Positions 26,870-38,040 of a DNA stretch of 64,000 nucleotides are shown piece by piece. The translations under genes and the position numbers were made by a program. The notes under the pieces are model-generated. The model was given only the letters and a program-made list of their open reading frames with translations, did no database searches and was not told the origin of the DNA. Position 1 is the first letter of the stretch. Every line of letters begins with the position of its first letter. The DNA comes from Siphonodentalium dalli (Eukaryota > Mollusca > Scaphopoda > Gadilida > Siphonodentaliidae): assembly GCA_032622095.1 (NCBI GenBank), contig CP136063.1:30506987-30570986 (forward strand), read 5' to 3'.

Positions 26870-27874
26870 ATGGGGGATGCTAACCTGAATAACCATGAGA
26901 CCACCAACACAGATAATAAACGACATGACTGTGACGTATGTGGGAAACTGTTCGCCTTTTCCAGCAGCTTGGTGAGACATAAGATAATCCACACCGGAGA
27001 TAAGCCTCACCATTGTGAAATATGCGGAAAATCATTTAATCGGTCGAGCAGCATGGTGACACATAAGAGAATCCACACCGGAGATAAGCCTTACCATTGT
27101 GATATATGCGGGAAATTGTTTAATACATCGAACGACTTGGTGACACATACTAGTAAGAGAATCCACACCGGAGATAAACCTTACAATTGTAATATATGTG
27201 GGAAATCATTTAGTCAATCGAGCAGTTTGATGACACATAAGAGAATCCACACTGGAGATAAGCCTTATCGCTGTGATATATGCGGGAAATCATTTAATAC
27301 ATCGCGCGACTTGGTAACACATATGAGAATCCACGCCGGAGATAAACCTTACCATTGTGATATATGCGGGAAATCGTTTAATACTTCGAGCAACTTGGTG
27401 ACACATCAGAGAATCCACACCGGAGATGAACCTTACCGGTGTGATATATGCGGGAAATCATTTAATCAATCGGGCAGCTTGGTGAAACATAAGAGAATCC
27501 ACACCGGAGATAAACCTTACCATTGTGATATATGCGGGAAATCATTTAATACCTCAAGCAACTTGGTGACACATATGAGAATCCACACCGGAGATGAACC
27601 TTACCGCTGTGACATATGCGGGAAATCATTTAATCAATCGAACCACTTGGCAACACATAAAAGAATCCACACCGGAGATAAGCCTTACCATTGTGATATA
27701 TGCGGGAAATCGTTTAATACATCGAGCTACTTGGTGACACATAAGAGAATCCACACCGGAGATGAACCTTACCATTGTCATATATGCGGGAAATCATTTA
27801 ATCAATCGAGCCACTTGGCGACACATAAAAGAATCCACACCGGAGATAGCCCCACATACATCTCCCCGAATTGA
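26870..27874 (+). CDS. C2H2 zinc-finger protein, 11 fingers (cluster gene 4)
   Basis: An intact 334-residue protein: leader MGDANLNNHETTNTDNKRH, eleven C2H2 fingers, tail SPTYISPN. The start is the ATG in CACACAATGGG, conserved with genes 1 and 2. Finger 3 has a two-residue insertion, giving H-X5-H (THTSKRIH) instead of H-X3-H; C2H2 fingers tolerate H-X3-5-H, so it may still bind zinc. Fingers 6-11 alternate between a T-S-S-x-L-V-T helix and a Q-S-x-x-L helix. TGDEPY always precedes the Q type, revealing a two-finger (168-bp) higher-order repeat. A likely nuclear DNA-binding protein with no effector domain; a best candidate for a functional cluster member. Confidence 0.88.
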   Translation: MGDANLNNHETTNTDNKRHDCDVCGKLFAFSSSLVRHKIIHTGDKPHHCEICGKSFNRSSSMVTHKRIHTGDKPYHCDICGKLFNTSNDLVTHTSKRIHTGDKPYNCNICGKSFSQSSSLMTHKRIHTGDKPYRCDICGKSFNTSRDLVTHMRIHAGDKPYHCDICGKSFNTSSNLVTHQRIHTGDEPYRCDICGKSFNQSGSLVKHKRIHTGDKPYHCDICGKSFNTSSNLVTHMRIHTGDEPYRCDICGKSFNQSNHLATHKRIHTGDKPYHCDICGKSFNTSSYLVTHKRIHTGDEPYHCHICGKSFNQSSHLATHKRIHTGDSPTYISPN

Positions 27875-28233
27875 GTTGGTGATATTTAATATGTTCGCCG
27901 AAGGAGGATTGGAAACAATCTTAGATTCCAATGACAGACCGGAAAAGGAGGGCAGAATGAATCTTATCCCTAAATTACTATTTCTGTGGCTTCAAGGGTA
28001 AAACATATTTGATTCGAGTTGAGGAACCTATCCATCAGAATGAATCTTCTTCGTAAATTAGCTTTGAATTATGAACATTATGATTGGATGGCCTTGCTTA
28101 AATACTATGAGGCATGCAGTGGTTTCCGCACATAGAGTTTGGTTTTGGGAAAATAACCCCAGTAAAGACCCATTTATACTTGCCATTAGAACGGTATACA
28201 TGAGACCCAATGTATCAGTAGATCCATTTATAC
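27875..28233. repeat. 3' flank shared with zinc-finger gene 3
   Basis: Similar to 19853-20215. Near its end the phrase GAACGGTATACATGAGACCC, with the preceding CCATTTATACTT, is locally duplicated (28165-28235). One copy is then split by the PIF-like insertion. Confidence 0.75.
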
Positions 28234-28236
28234 TTA

Positions 28237-29705
28237 GGCCTAAACAAATAATACCTTTGTTTCCGCTAATGAGCTAAAAAAAAATTAGGGTAGGTAGGTA
28301 GGCTTAACTTTTTTTTGTTGTTAACTTTTTTTTTTTTCAGTATCTTTAAAAATAACTGTATAATACTTGTCAATAACCCAAACTATGCACTTCTTAGCCC
28401 CAATCAGGTTAACCCAGATGACAGAGGAACTAGAAACTCCAATTCAATCTTACATATGCTAGTCTATATACTAAGATAGTCTTTGATAATCCTAATATTT
28501 CCTATATGGTCTGGCGACAACTGGAGTCAGTCCAGCACCACTGCACTGTTCACATATTGGAGTGACCGTCTTGTACCGATCTCTTAAGGATGGCTTCACA
28601 ACACCACCTTCTCCGCATTCAGTGAAGGATCTAGGTATTTTTTGGGGACACCTGTTTTTGGGCAATGATATGCCGAAGGCATAACCTGAAGGCCTGATCG
28701 GAGGAATGTTTGGGAAGGGTGACCCCCTGATGATGGTGGGGGTTCTTCCCCTGGAAAAATTTTGAAAATCCATTGCATTTAGATCTAATCTAAGGCTCTT
28801 TGAGTCAGTATTTTGAATTTTACAGAGAGGTCAATTTTATCAAGTTTCTCAAGCATAACTTTGGAACTTTTTATATATGTATGGATTTAGTATTTATGTA
28901 TGGATTTAGTATTTAATCCTACTTTGAACACAACTTTTCCAAAATATTTAAAATTTAAGTTCTTGATATAATGATACTAAATAAAGTATTAATATGTATG
29001 GATTGGAAATGCTTATAAGTTATTGTCAGATATCTTTTGGTTCTATGGATTATGCTTATCGGAAGCCTTATCCTGCTTGAAATTAGACTTGCCATCATCA
29101 CTCTAATTCATAAATAGGCTATTTTATAAAATTCAAGTGAGACACATACCGTACATAATATACTACATGTACATGTAATACAGAAATCCTACATGTACAT
29201 GTAGTACAGAAACAATGTACATGTATTAAGGTAGTAATGACTATATATGGTACTAATCTCTATGTTAATTTTTCATTTGGTATTATGAGATCCCACTTGA
29301 TAACCAGGTTGATTTGATCAAATTGTTAATGTTCCTGTGCTGTAATTGATTGAAATACTGAAGTCTGAACGCTGAATGATAACATACCGTACCTGAACTC
29401 AAATTATTTGAAGTTTTCACAGATGAAAGCTAGATAAAGCCAAACATACTTTACAGTATGATTCCAACTGTTAAACTTAAATCTTTTTGTAAACTTAAAT
29501 TTCTTATGTCAATATATATAAATATATAAATGTTTTGCATCTTGTTATGATATGAATTGGGACCTAAATTAAAAAAAAAAAAAAATTAAAATCAAATTTT
29601 TTTTAATTTTTTTTTTTGGTCCAATTTTTTTTTTTTTTTGCAATGGCAATAAAAAGTTTAGGGTCGGTCGGGTTAGCGAAAACAAACCTATTTTTTGTTT
29701 AGGCC
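28237..29705. mobile_element. PIF/Harbinger-like non-autonomous transposon
   Basis: Terminal inverted repeats begin GGCCTAAACAAA and extend imperfectly through TTTGTTT-CGCTAA. The flanks carry TTA on each side (28234-28236, 29706-29708). The empty site is visible 3' of gene 3 at about 20161 (CCATTTATACTTACTAT). A 3-bp TWA-type duplication with GG... termini fits PIF/Harbinger. The interior (1.47 kb) has A and T runs near 29570-29640 and no transposase ORF. Confidence 0.82.
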
Positions 29706-29790
29706 TTACTATAAGAACGGTATACATGAGACCCAATGTATCAGTAGCTCCGTTCTTGTAAGCACGCCACGTTGATAGAGGGTAACTAAC

Positions 29791-30110
29791 GCTGAAGGGG
29801 TCACTCACAAAAAAGTGCTGAAGGGTGCACAGGGTTTGAAATGTGCTGAAGGGTACACAGGGTTTGTGATCAGCATGAACACCATTACTTAAATTGTGTT
29901 TATGAAAGTCTGGCGCCCATTAGCAGTTTGTTTTCAGTACATTTTAATATCGATTGGAACGTAAACAATTATTCTCTGACAGAAATCATGGCAGATACGA
30001 AGACTGAATGTTCTTTATAATGACATTTCAAACCACGTGTACCCATCAGCACATTTCGAAAATCGTGTGTACCATTCAGTACTTTTTTTGGTGAGAGTGA
30101 CTCCTTCAGC
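29791..30110. mobile_element. Foldback MITE with GCTGAAGG termini, 9-bp TSD
   Basis: Flanked by GTAACTAAC on both sides (29782-29790, 30111-30119). The ends are long inverted repeats (GCTGAAGGGGTCACTC ... GAGTGACTCCTTCAGC). Each arm contains two near-tandem copies of GTGCTGAAGGGT.CACAGGGTTTG, the unit of the 29-bp minisatellite at 26166. Non-coding. The 9-bp TSD suggests a MULE-type origin. Confidence 0.82.
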
Positions 30111-30319
30111 GTAACTAACAATTCGTATCTCGTATCTACATGAGTTATTTGATGAGATATGTATCCGAAATGGTTAATTCTGTTATTCGGGGTCGCATTT
30201 TGTTATAAATAGCCATAGAGATCTTGAGTGCCATGTATGCTTAAATGTCGTGCTAGATTTAATGTAACATACACAATTCCCTTATCCTTTTCCCAAAGAC
30301 AGTCATACAGCCATCTGCC

Positions 30320-30845
30320 TTAAAGGTGGCTTATCTCTTTGTAAACATGTATTATATAGTTACCGGGGTATAAAATATTAGATTTGAATCGAAGACTCCT
30401 GTCCGGAAATGCTTCTATCGATTAATATTAATTTTATTTCGAATATTTTCTGGTCTAAACAGACGTGTTTGTTCCGCTAACGAACAATAGTTGTTACTAT
30501 TAACAGAGACCAGAAATTTTATTTAACAATTTTGTCACAAATAAACGTTAATTATACTTATTAGCGCTTATATCTGTGGAACAAAACAATACAAACAACC
30601 AATCTGTGACATTTGACTTTCGATGCGTAGCCGTAGGAACAGCTCAGTGCTCTAAATCACAATATGGTATCATCCGAAAGGTCTGTTCTAAAAATAGTAA
30701 CAAACGGTCCCGATTAAATATTCGAAATAAAATCAATATTAATTGATAGAAGTTTTTCCGGACAGGGGTCTTCAGTTCATATCTATTATTTTATACCCAC
30801 GCAACTATTTAAAATTTGTTATTAAAAGAGATAATCCATCTTTAA
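30320..30845. mobile_element. MITE family A, copy 2 (complete)
   Basis: Both ends are intact: TTAAAGGTGGCTTATCTC at the left and GAGATAATCCATCTTTAA at the right, with TTAA at each border (30320-30323, 30842-30845). This copy defines the family: about 526 bp, long inverted arms, non-coding. Confidence 0.85.
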
Positions 30846-31019
30846 ATCAATCATGTTTATTGCGAAATAATTTGCACGACATGCCACCGATTTCGAAGAA
30901 CAAATCTTGATCGCGAATAAATGCAAAATGTGTCTATCCTCTCACTCGTGGGTACCAATCTTGTTGTCATTTTAATAGAACTGATCAATGTTAGGTCCTA
31001 GTATTGCAAATATATACTT

Positions 31020-31383
31020 ACTATTAGGACAGTATACATGAGAATGTACCAAATTTGGTATGTTAGTTTACGACACGAAAATACAGATCTTTCCTATCTG
31101 AGCAGATATCTGAACCATACTTTGTCAGTTCGAATTTGTCATGGTGGTGGTATATCTCTTGTTTGCAATTGATTTTGATACATCAAAGTTGTTGCCAGGA
31201 TATTTTCAAAGCAGTGGAATAACATACATACCAATGACCCATTAAAGCACCACCCTCATATGTATATTACTTGATGTATTTAAGACTTAATACATATGGG
31301 GTTTCTTTTTGTAAAACAAATACCACATTTCTACGAATAAAACACCGATTTGACTCGGAAAATTGTTATATGTACCATTTTTC
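31020..31383. repeat. Displaced 3' flank of gene 4
   Basis: Matches 20175-20520 downstream of gene 3. Distance from the rest of the gene 4 flank (ends 28233) is explained by the PIF-like element, the foldback element and MITE-A lying between. One insert is specific to this copy: 40-50 bp at about 31290-31330. Confidence 0.75.
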
Positions 31384-31557
31384 CATTATCTCTCAAAGGT
31401 ACTCAATCCGATTAAGCACCCATAAATTACTATTACTTTTGCTTCAGGGGTGAAACATATTTGATTCGTGTCGAGGAACCTATCCATCAAAGCTCAGAGT
31501 GATCAGATATTGATTTTTGAAGTTTGTAATTTTCTCGAGATGTGTACTAATAATAGC
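31384..31557 (+). mobile_element. MITE family B fragment with uninterrupted MULE target
   Basis: AAAGGTACTCAATCCGATTAA, then TCGAGGAACCTATCCATCAAA, GCTCAGAGTGATCAG and CTCGAGATGTG. It gives the empty-site sequence for the MULE at 20627. Confidence 0.75.
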
Positions 31558-31559
31558 GA

Positions 31560-31635
31560 GTTTGCGATTTCAAACGGGTACCGGTACTGGCACTGGTAGC
31601 TACCCGTACCGGTACACGTTTTGAAATCGCAAACT
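31560..31635. other. Large hairpin, arms about 27 bp
   Basis: GTTTGCGATTTCAAA plus GGGTACCGGTAC is mirrored by GTACCGGTAC plus TTTTGAAATCGCAAAC around a loop of about 20 bases. It starts immediately after the MITE-B fragment. Probably the end of another foldback element. Confidence 0.75.
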
Positions 31636-32587
31636 GTTTTACGGGTAGAATTAAGCATATCGACGGGTAATGTATGGTCAGCCAACTGCGACACAATTGA
31701 TAAATTATATTATAGAGAAATTCGCTTTATCGGTCGTTATACTTACCGTTATAGATAGGATGGCCTCATGGCAGTCATGGGCAATCAGTTGCACTCATCA
31801 GGGACGAGGCGACAATGGGAGGGGTTGGTTGTCTTTCTGTCACTCATTTTGGTAACATTTTTCACAATTCGATTTCACAAATAATTTTTCATACTGAGCA
31901 AATAGGTTATGCTTGCTCTAATACAATTGCGTTAGTTAAAGTTTCCAATAGAGATTCAGCGTAAAGTTTAGACTCAGGGTCCAGTAATGCCCTGTATTAA
32001 CTTTCAGTCAAATATAAGACCAAATTTGCACCTTATATTAGTTGGGGAATATTTTGTCACGTTAAGTGAAAATTTGGCTGGAATCTTTAAACAGATCGAA
32101 GAATGCCGAAATTTATCCCAAAAATTGAGATTGTTGTCCGGATCTAAACCCGGCGGTAGGTTTAAAAGATGAACTTGTAAACTAATAGTAGTCTATATAT
32201 GGTTTGAATGAAAAGCGTTTGCTTCATGTATGTGCGAAACATAGAAGACAGCTGACAACCCATGTGACTATGGTAAGAATGCGAAGATCTTAAAAGTTTA
32301 TATATAGATATTTCGTTCTGTATCGGCCTAAATTATTCCCACTACAATATTTATCATTGTTGTTGAAATGCGCCACGTCCTTCCAAACGAGAAATTAGTG
32401 GGTATTATACAACACGATTCTGGCCATACCGCATCGGTGGAGTTATACTCGCATCTATCACGGGACTAGCCTGTGGATAATCGGTTGTTTGGTTGCAGGT
32501 GTGATGTGAACACTCGTCAAGGGTGGTCACCTCACCATTTAACGGTAGGTCACATATTAGTCTGTCGAAGAGTGAGAGGTCGCAGCG
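31636..32587. other. No recognisable gene; probable left half of Harbinger element
   Basis: Short ORFs only. It may contain the 5' non-coding part of the element whose transposase begins at 32588, but I could not find its terminal repeat or TSD. Confidence 0.4.
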
Positions 32588-33605
32588 ATGTCGCATTCAT
32601 CGATTGATTTGATACTTTTCGCTGAATATGCTGATACAGATGATATTCTTTTTCTTATCGCTGAGGCTGCAGATCGTTCGTCCAAGAGCAAGTTTAACCA
32701 AAAGATTTGATTTTAATCAAGCTACTGATGGGGAATGTGCGAAGAATTTTTGATTCTTAAAGGACGACATACAGAGGATAGTCAAAGCTATGAGCATCCC
32801 TGAAAAATTCATATGCACCCACGGTACCGTCGTCTCGGGGTTAGATGCGCTGTGCATAACTCTCCGTAGACTTACTTATCCAAATCGTTTGACTGATTTG
32901 GTCGACATGTTCGGACGTTCGATATCTGAAATTTCGAGAATTATTAACGAGACAATTGACCACATATATACCGAACATCACCATTTACTGGAAGAACTGG
33001 ACCAACCATGGCTGCAACAGGAACATTTGGAAAGATATACGGATGCTATCAACGGACATGACATCCCTTTAAATAATTGTTGGGGGTTTATAGATGGTAC
33101 CGCGAGACCGATCTGTCGGCCCAGAAAAAACCAAAGGATTGTTTTTAGCGGCCACAAGCGTTTCCACTGCCTGAAATTCCAAGCTGTCACAACTCCGGAC
33201 GGACTTATTGCTAACTTGTATGGACCAGTGGAAGGACGCCACGATGCGGGTATGTTGCGTTTGAGTGGACTACTGCCTAAAATTGAACAGCGCATGACAA
33301 GGACCGATGGTCACATTTATGCTCTATATGGAGATCCGGCATACCCATTGAGACCACACCTCATGGCACCTTTCAGGGGCAGACTGAGTGACGAAGAAAA
33401 ACAATTTAATAAAGAAATGTCAGCAGTCAGGGTTTCAGTTGAATGGAGCTTCGGGAAAGTTGTGAAGACGTTTGCGTTTCTCGACTTTAAGAAGAATTTG
33501 AAACTATATTTACAACCTGTTGGAAAGTACTACATAGTAGGTACCCTGCTGACAAATTGCCACACTTGCCTATATGGGAGCACAGTCAGCACATTTTTCG
33601 ACTGA
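32588..33605 (+). pseudogene. PIF/Harbinger transposase (DDE), decayed
   Basis: The catalytic part is open from ATG 32790 to 33605 (271 residues): GFIDGT (D102), YGDPAYP (D182) and VEWSFGK (E218) are the DDE-triad motifs of Harbinger/HARBI1-type nucleases. An upstream exon-like start, MSHSSIDLILFAEYA from 32588, resembles the usual N-terminus. It joins only through a one-base frame slip near 32700 (AAAAGATTTG) and an in-frame TGA at about 32749. The 5' region also covers the helix-turn-helix-like stretch TYPNRLTDLVDMFGR. It cuts and pastes its own element in the nucleus when intact; this copy is probably inactive because of the N-terminal lesions. The intact downstream frame could still be a domesticated short form, but no evidence supports that. 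Confidence 0.85.
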
Positions 33606-33708
33606 ACCACCAGAACTCGAGTTCTATCTGGGAGTCGGTAGAGAAACGTGACCACTGCATGTCAAATGACGGGATTGAGAACAATACGCAGTTGAAGTTT
33701 GAAGTTAC

Positions 33709-33950
33709 TCATTTATTTTGCTTATCAATCAAAGATTTCATTAATGCAAGCATCGACCGTTTCTCTTCTTTTTCGAGTTCCAGCCGCTGGAGACGTTCCG
33801 TTCGATCCAACTCTAAACGCTCCCTTTCAAGTTGAAGGCGGTCCTCTTGTAACCTCAGCTCTCGGTCCCTGAATTCTCTGTCCTGATCAGCCTTCTGCAT
33901 AAGGAATGCAATTGCTGTTGGCCGTTTTTTTCTGGCTGGCTCATCAGTGT
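33709..33950 (-). pseudogene. Harbinger second ORF (Myb/SANT-type) C-terminal exon
   Basis: Minus strand, from a splice acceptor (TTCTATTATAG, before position 33950) to TGA at 33709. Translates to a basic start (PARKKRPTA) followed by a long charged coiled coil (DREFRDRELRLQEDRLQLER...). This is the usual tail of the Myb/SANT-like DNA-binding partner of Harbinger transposases, normally transcribed convergently with the transposase, as here. The exons encoding the DNA-binding domain should lie to the right but are replaced by MITE-B from 33970. The element is therefore truncated. Confidence 0.6.
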
Positions 33951-33969
33951 CTATAATAGAAAGAACTAC

Positions 33970-34230
33970 ATTAAAGGTACTAAATCCGACCACACGCTCC
34001 TAATTAACTATTTCTTCCTTTTTTGGCTGGGGGGGGGGGGGGGGGGGGGTGGGGGTAAAAATTATTTGGTTCGAGTCGAGGAACAAACCCATCAAAATTC
34101 GGAGTGATTAGATATCGATGTTTGAAGTTTGCGATTTCTATTGTTTGTGGGACAAATGCTGCCGTTCAAATTCACGGTCTTGTAGATAAAGATTGATAAC
34201 TCTAAAATCAATTATTACCACTTGATTTTA
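33970..34230. mobile_element. MITE family B copy with long G run
   Basis: TTAAAGGTACTAAATCCGA at the left, then a run of G (about 34029-34049), GAGTCGAGGAAC, GGAGTGATTAGATATCGATG and an inverted stretch GATAACTCT...ACCACTTG. It abuts the truncated Harbinger partner gene. Confidence 0.65.
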
Positions 34231-34301
34231 GAGGTCAAGGTCAGGTCGGGGTCACAATTTGACCCCGTCCAAAATCCCTGGACAAAATTACCCCTAGTTA
34301 T

Positions 34302-35356
34302 TAGTGATGCGGACCGGACCGGACCACCTGCCAAGGCGGTCCAGTCCGGTCCAGGCCAATGCAGTCCGGTACACATGCCTGGACCGGTCCAAAATGGTCC
34401 AGTCCACCTATAATAGGCTATGTGTTAATGAATTTTGTTTTCTCAAAGTTTTTACTCTGCATAGTACAAACTGTTAGTTTTAACATATATGGACTCATTG
34501 CAATGCACTGAACTCAGTAACCTTATATTGTTTGCCGATTGTATGCATCATTGTCTGTCTCTGGTGGGTTATACTGGGAACGATGCACGATAATAGTATT
34601 TCTAGTAATGCGAACATGCACTAATTAAATGTATTGGACAGGTATATAGCTAGGGCCAGAATGTGTTATAACCAATCTAACATGGCACTCAACTGATCAT
34701 ATGCATGATTCGTATCATACTTATTTTCATTAAATTGTAATTTAAACGAAATAACTATACTGATGACAATTATACAAATGTGTACTGATATGACTACTAC
34801 ATTAATATTGGAGTCTTGGAGATTTTGATTGCTGAACTACTATTGGATTAATGTGACTGTCTTGTGTATGTACTATGTAATGTGGTTTGCATGTTTCTTC
34901 GATAATTATAACTGTGGAAAACAATAGAATACTCGATTCGATATCCATCCAAATTGATTAGTTGATGCCATGTTACATGCACTGTTTATGACAAATAGTT
35001 CCATACTCATTCAGTTGCATGTTTGTCGCATTGATAGGGTGCTACATAGTGTTGGCCAGTGTTACACTAATACATTATAAGGAAAGTGACATGTACAAAG
35101 TACATCTATACATTGTTTTCGTGGCATCAAACGTTTAATAGATATTAACCACTTGAATGCGTCAATACATCGTTGTTAATTGATATGACGGCAAATACGC
35201 AATAATATTCGCGATAGTTTATTATAACTGAAGTAAAATAGTGGACCGGACCGGAGAGTACCGGACCGGCGGCAAAAAGCGGTCCGGTCCAGTGACACCC
35301 GGTCTGGACCAGACCGCGGACTGGACCGGTCCAAAGCGGTCCGGTCCGCATCACTA
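34302..35356. mobile_element. hAT non-autonomous element rich in GGACCGG words
   Basis: Exact 8-bp duplication CTAGTTAT at 34294-34301 and 35357-35364. Terminal inverted repeats TAGTGATGCGGACCGGACC. The subterminal 100 bp at each end is packed with GGACCGG/CCGGTCC words in both orientations, probably transposase-binding sites. The interior is AT-rich and non-coding. Confidence 0.9.
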
Positions 35357-35585
35357 CTAGTTATCAAATTTCGTCAAAATCCGTCTAGCAGTTTTCCCGG
35401 CCATAGCTAACACACACACAGACAGACAGAAGTCCCAAAATATATAGTAGATAATTTAATATTATTTCTTGATAAGAGCAGAGCAGAGATATTTGCAAGG
35501 ACAGACAAAAAAAATCAACATTTGAAAAAAACACAAAGAATAATTCTGCAAATAATACCATTGGATACTCATTTGAAAGCCCTTT

Positions 35586-35895
35586 GTGATGGCGAATATC
35601 CATACCATATTTCTTTGGGAGCCGATAACTCATGGCTCAAATATCTGCGCAGACAGATGGAAAGATGGACAACTGGACGCATGTAATCCAGCATGCCCAT
35701 TATTCTCTTTGAGTACAATAATTTGTCACATCTATACCACCTCTTTGTTGATGGCAAGTCTGAGAATAAGGTGCTGTCATTTGTAGAATGAGGTCACCAG
35801 AGGGTGAATTTAGTGACGCTATCCCACATAGCAGACTAGCATTATTAAATTCACCATCTAAGGGCCTCATTCTGCTTAGGCTGGCAAGTTTCCTT
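35586..35895. repeat. Local repeat family (also at 39300-39375, 40080-40370)
   Basis: Shared phrases CAGCATGCCCA, ACAATAATTTGTCACAT, TTTGTTGATGG and GGTGAATTTAGTGACGCTA recur in the same order at 40080-40370 and partly at 39300-39375. The right end (AATTCACC...CTCATTCTGCTTA) is the inverse of AGAATGAGGTC...GGTGAATTT, so it has foldback character. Confidence 0.7.
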
Positions 35896-36139
35896 ATTAT
35901 AAAATTTCTATAGAAACTTGGATTCTATTTATTTTTTAGATTAATTTCTCTATATCCCCAAATTGACCGACGACACATTGCATAATTGAGGTGTCCAATG
36001 GATGTATATCACAATATTCACCATTTGGGAACTTCAATCTTTTTTCATATCTAAAAACAGACTACCAGACTACAGCTTAGCGTTAAACAACCAAGTGAGA
36101 CCGTGAATTGACAAACTATAGAGGAAGATAATATTTCTT

Positions 36140-36601
36140 TTAACCCTTTACCCAACAAAACGGCCAAAAACGCCCAAATAAAGCTTCAACAGCCTAAAAT
36201 ATCTTCGGTCTGTCTCAATAACACCATACAAATATGGATATCATTGGAACCGGTTCATTGACCACATTGTGATGATTACAGTTATGCCCTGTGCCAATGC
36301 ATTCTCTTATATATGCGAGTCGACCATAGGTCGCCTCGCATATATAAGAGAATGCATTGGCCTAAAAAAAACTTTTTAACACTTTTTACCATTTTTTCTT
36401 ACATTCTTTAACAATTTTATATTTTTTTTTTACATTTTTTAACATTTTTTATAATATTTTTCTACATTCTTTGACAATTTTATCATTTTTAATATGTGTT
36501 AAGCCAATGCATTCTCTTATATATGCGAGGCGACCTATGGTCGACTCGCATATATAAGAGAATGCATTGGCACAGGGCCGTTCTGTTGGGTAAAGGGTTA
36601 A
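36140..36601. mobile_element. piggyBac-like MITE, long type with two mirrored hairpins
   Basis: TTAA|CCCTTTACCCAACA ... TGTTGGGTAAAGGG|TTAA. TTAA duplication plus CCC termini is the piggyBac signature. The interior holds two copies, facing each other, of a palindrome with 30-base arms (CCAATGCATTCTCTTATATA ... TATATAAGAGAATGCATTGG). Between them is a T-rich stretch of ACATTTTTTAACA words. Second copy at 56526. Confidence 0.85.
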
Positions 36602-36839
36602 AATGGTGGCATCAACTTACCGGCGTAAATACTTGTGCAGGTTAGAATGAGATGCCATATTTCCGATCATGTTCAGAGTTATGCTAAAACTTTACACACG
36701 AACAGAGAACATCTTGCTTGATACTAGGGTTTCCACTACTACGGCAGGCTGGCCGTCCAGTGGCCTCACCCCCCCCCCCCCCAATTCCTAGCGGAAACCC
36801 TGTTGATAAACATACCTTTCTGTGATGCAGTAGTTTCCT

Positions 36840-37110
36840 TCCCCTTCCAAATCCAAACAGGTGTGAAACTTAGCTCGTACTTTAACTGTAAAGATAACAT
36901 TAATATTTAATTAAGTGATAGACAGATATCAAATGTATCTGAATTAATTCAGATGCAGTGCAGATGCCGGTAATTATAACCCATTGGTTATCTCATAAAT
37001 ATCCCCTAAAATGCCATGCACATATCTAATCTTTTAGCAACATCAGCTGATCAGCAGAATACAGAGGATGACATGAGACACATTCACCTTGTAATCTAAT
37101 CCACCTAGCC
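36840..37110. repeat. Segment repeated at 39680-39955
   Basis: GTGTGAAACTTA, GATAACATTAATATTT, GCCGGTAATTATAACCCATTGG and CAACATCAGCTGAT appear in the same order in both places. Each repeat contains an exon-like cassette after TCTAATCTTTTAG (see findings). No established gene. Confidence 0.7.
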
Positions 37111-37679
37111 CGAGAATAAGAGTCGAAACATATATGTGACATGCGATTAGCATGGCACAAGTCAGCAAGCTGCAACTGATGATGACCCTACCAAAAACTT
37201 TGGCACCTTTTCCAAAACATCAACCTATTTATATAAATCTAAAATTCCAAATTACACCTTTGGCATAAATAAATTAACTTTAGGGGGTACGTTCCAAAAT
37301 CTTTTCAAAATTACATTGAGCCGCTCCAGAATCCTACTCTCCACTGCAAAAGTTATGTCAAGAGAACGAGGAAAAATTTGTCTGCACAAAATTGGGACAC
37401 TGACCATAAAACACCAGCCTTTTCTTTAATATGCTCAGCAGACATCCTCCCCGTTCTCTTGCCACATTATTCGTGTTTATAAAATATCTTCCAATGAAGC
37501 TAAACCCCTTCCTGATACAGCATGCTAGAATAATAATGAGTAAGTTATAACATGTTTATGTCTGTCTGTTTGTCTGCTGCATCATCTTCGAATATACATA
37601 TATAATTTTTGGGGCGTCTGTCTGTATATATGTTTGTTTGTTAACAATATCCGGGATAGCTGATGTACAAGTTTCTAAA

Positions 37680-38040
37680 ATTATACCTAAGGGTAAATTA
37701 CCCGCGAAGTGTTTATGACGGGTCATAACGTGACCCCGACCATACCTTGACCTTCAAAATAGTCATTTCGAGGTCATATTACGCCTTTCGACTAGTCGCT
37801 ACAAAACTTGATACCTGGGGGTATTTTTGTTTAGGGAACGTTTTTCGACAATCCAATCATGACCCCGACCTTACCTTGACCACACAATGGTCATATCAAG
37901 TCCATATCGCGCCCTTCGACGAAATATCGGCATAAATTGATACCTAGGGGTATGTAATTCCGGGTAATGTTTGGACGAGACGGGTCGTGACCATGACCTT
38001 ACTTTGACCTACAAAATGGTCAATGCGGGGTTATCACGCT
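37680..38040. repeat. Diverged tandem repeat, about 129 bp x 3
   Basis: GACC.TGACCTTACCTTGACC-like lines recur at 37732, 37861 and 37989, each with an upstream TACCT.GGGGTA. A related fragment lies at 34232-34300. Confidence 0.75.

Noticed and set aside
28286-28315. Telomere-like TTAGGG stretch
   Set aside because: Only one TTAGGG followed by TAGG steps, inside a PIF-like element end.
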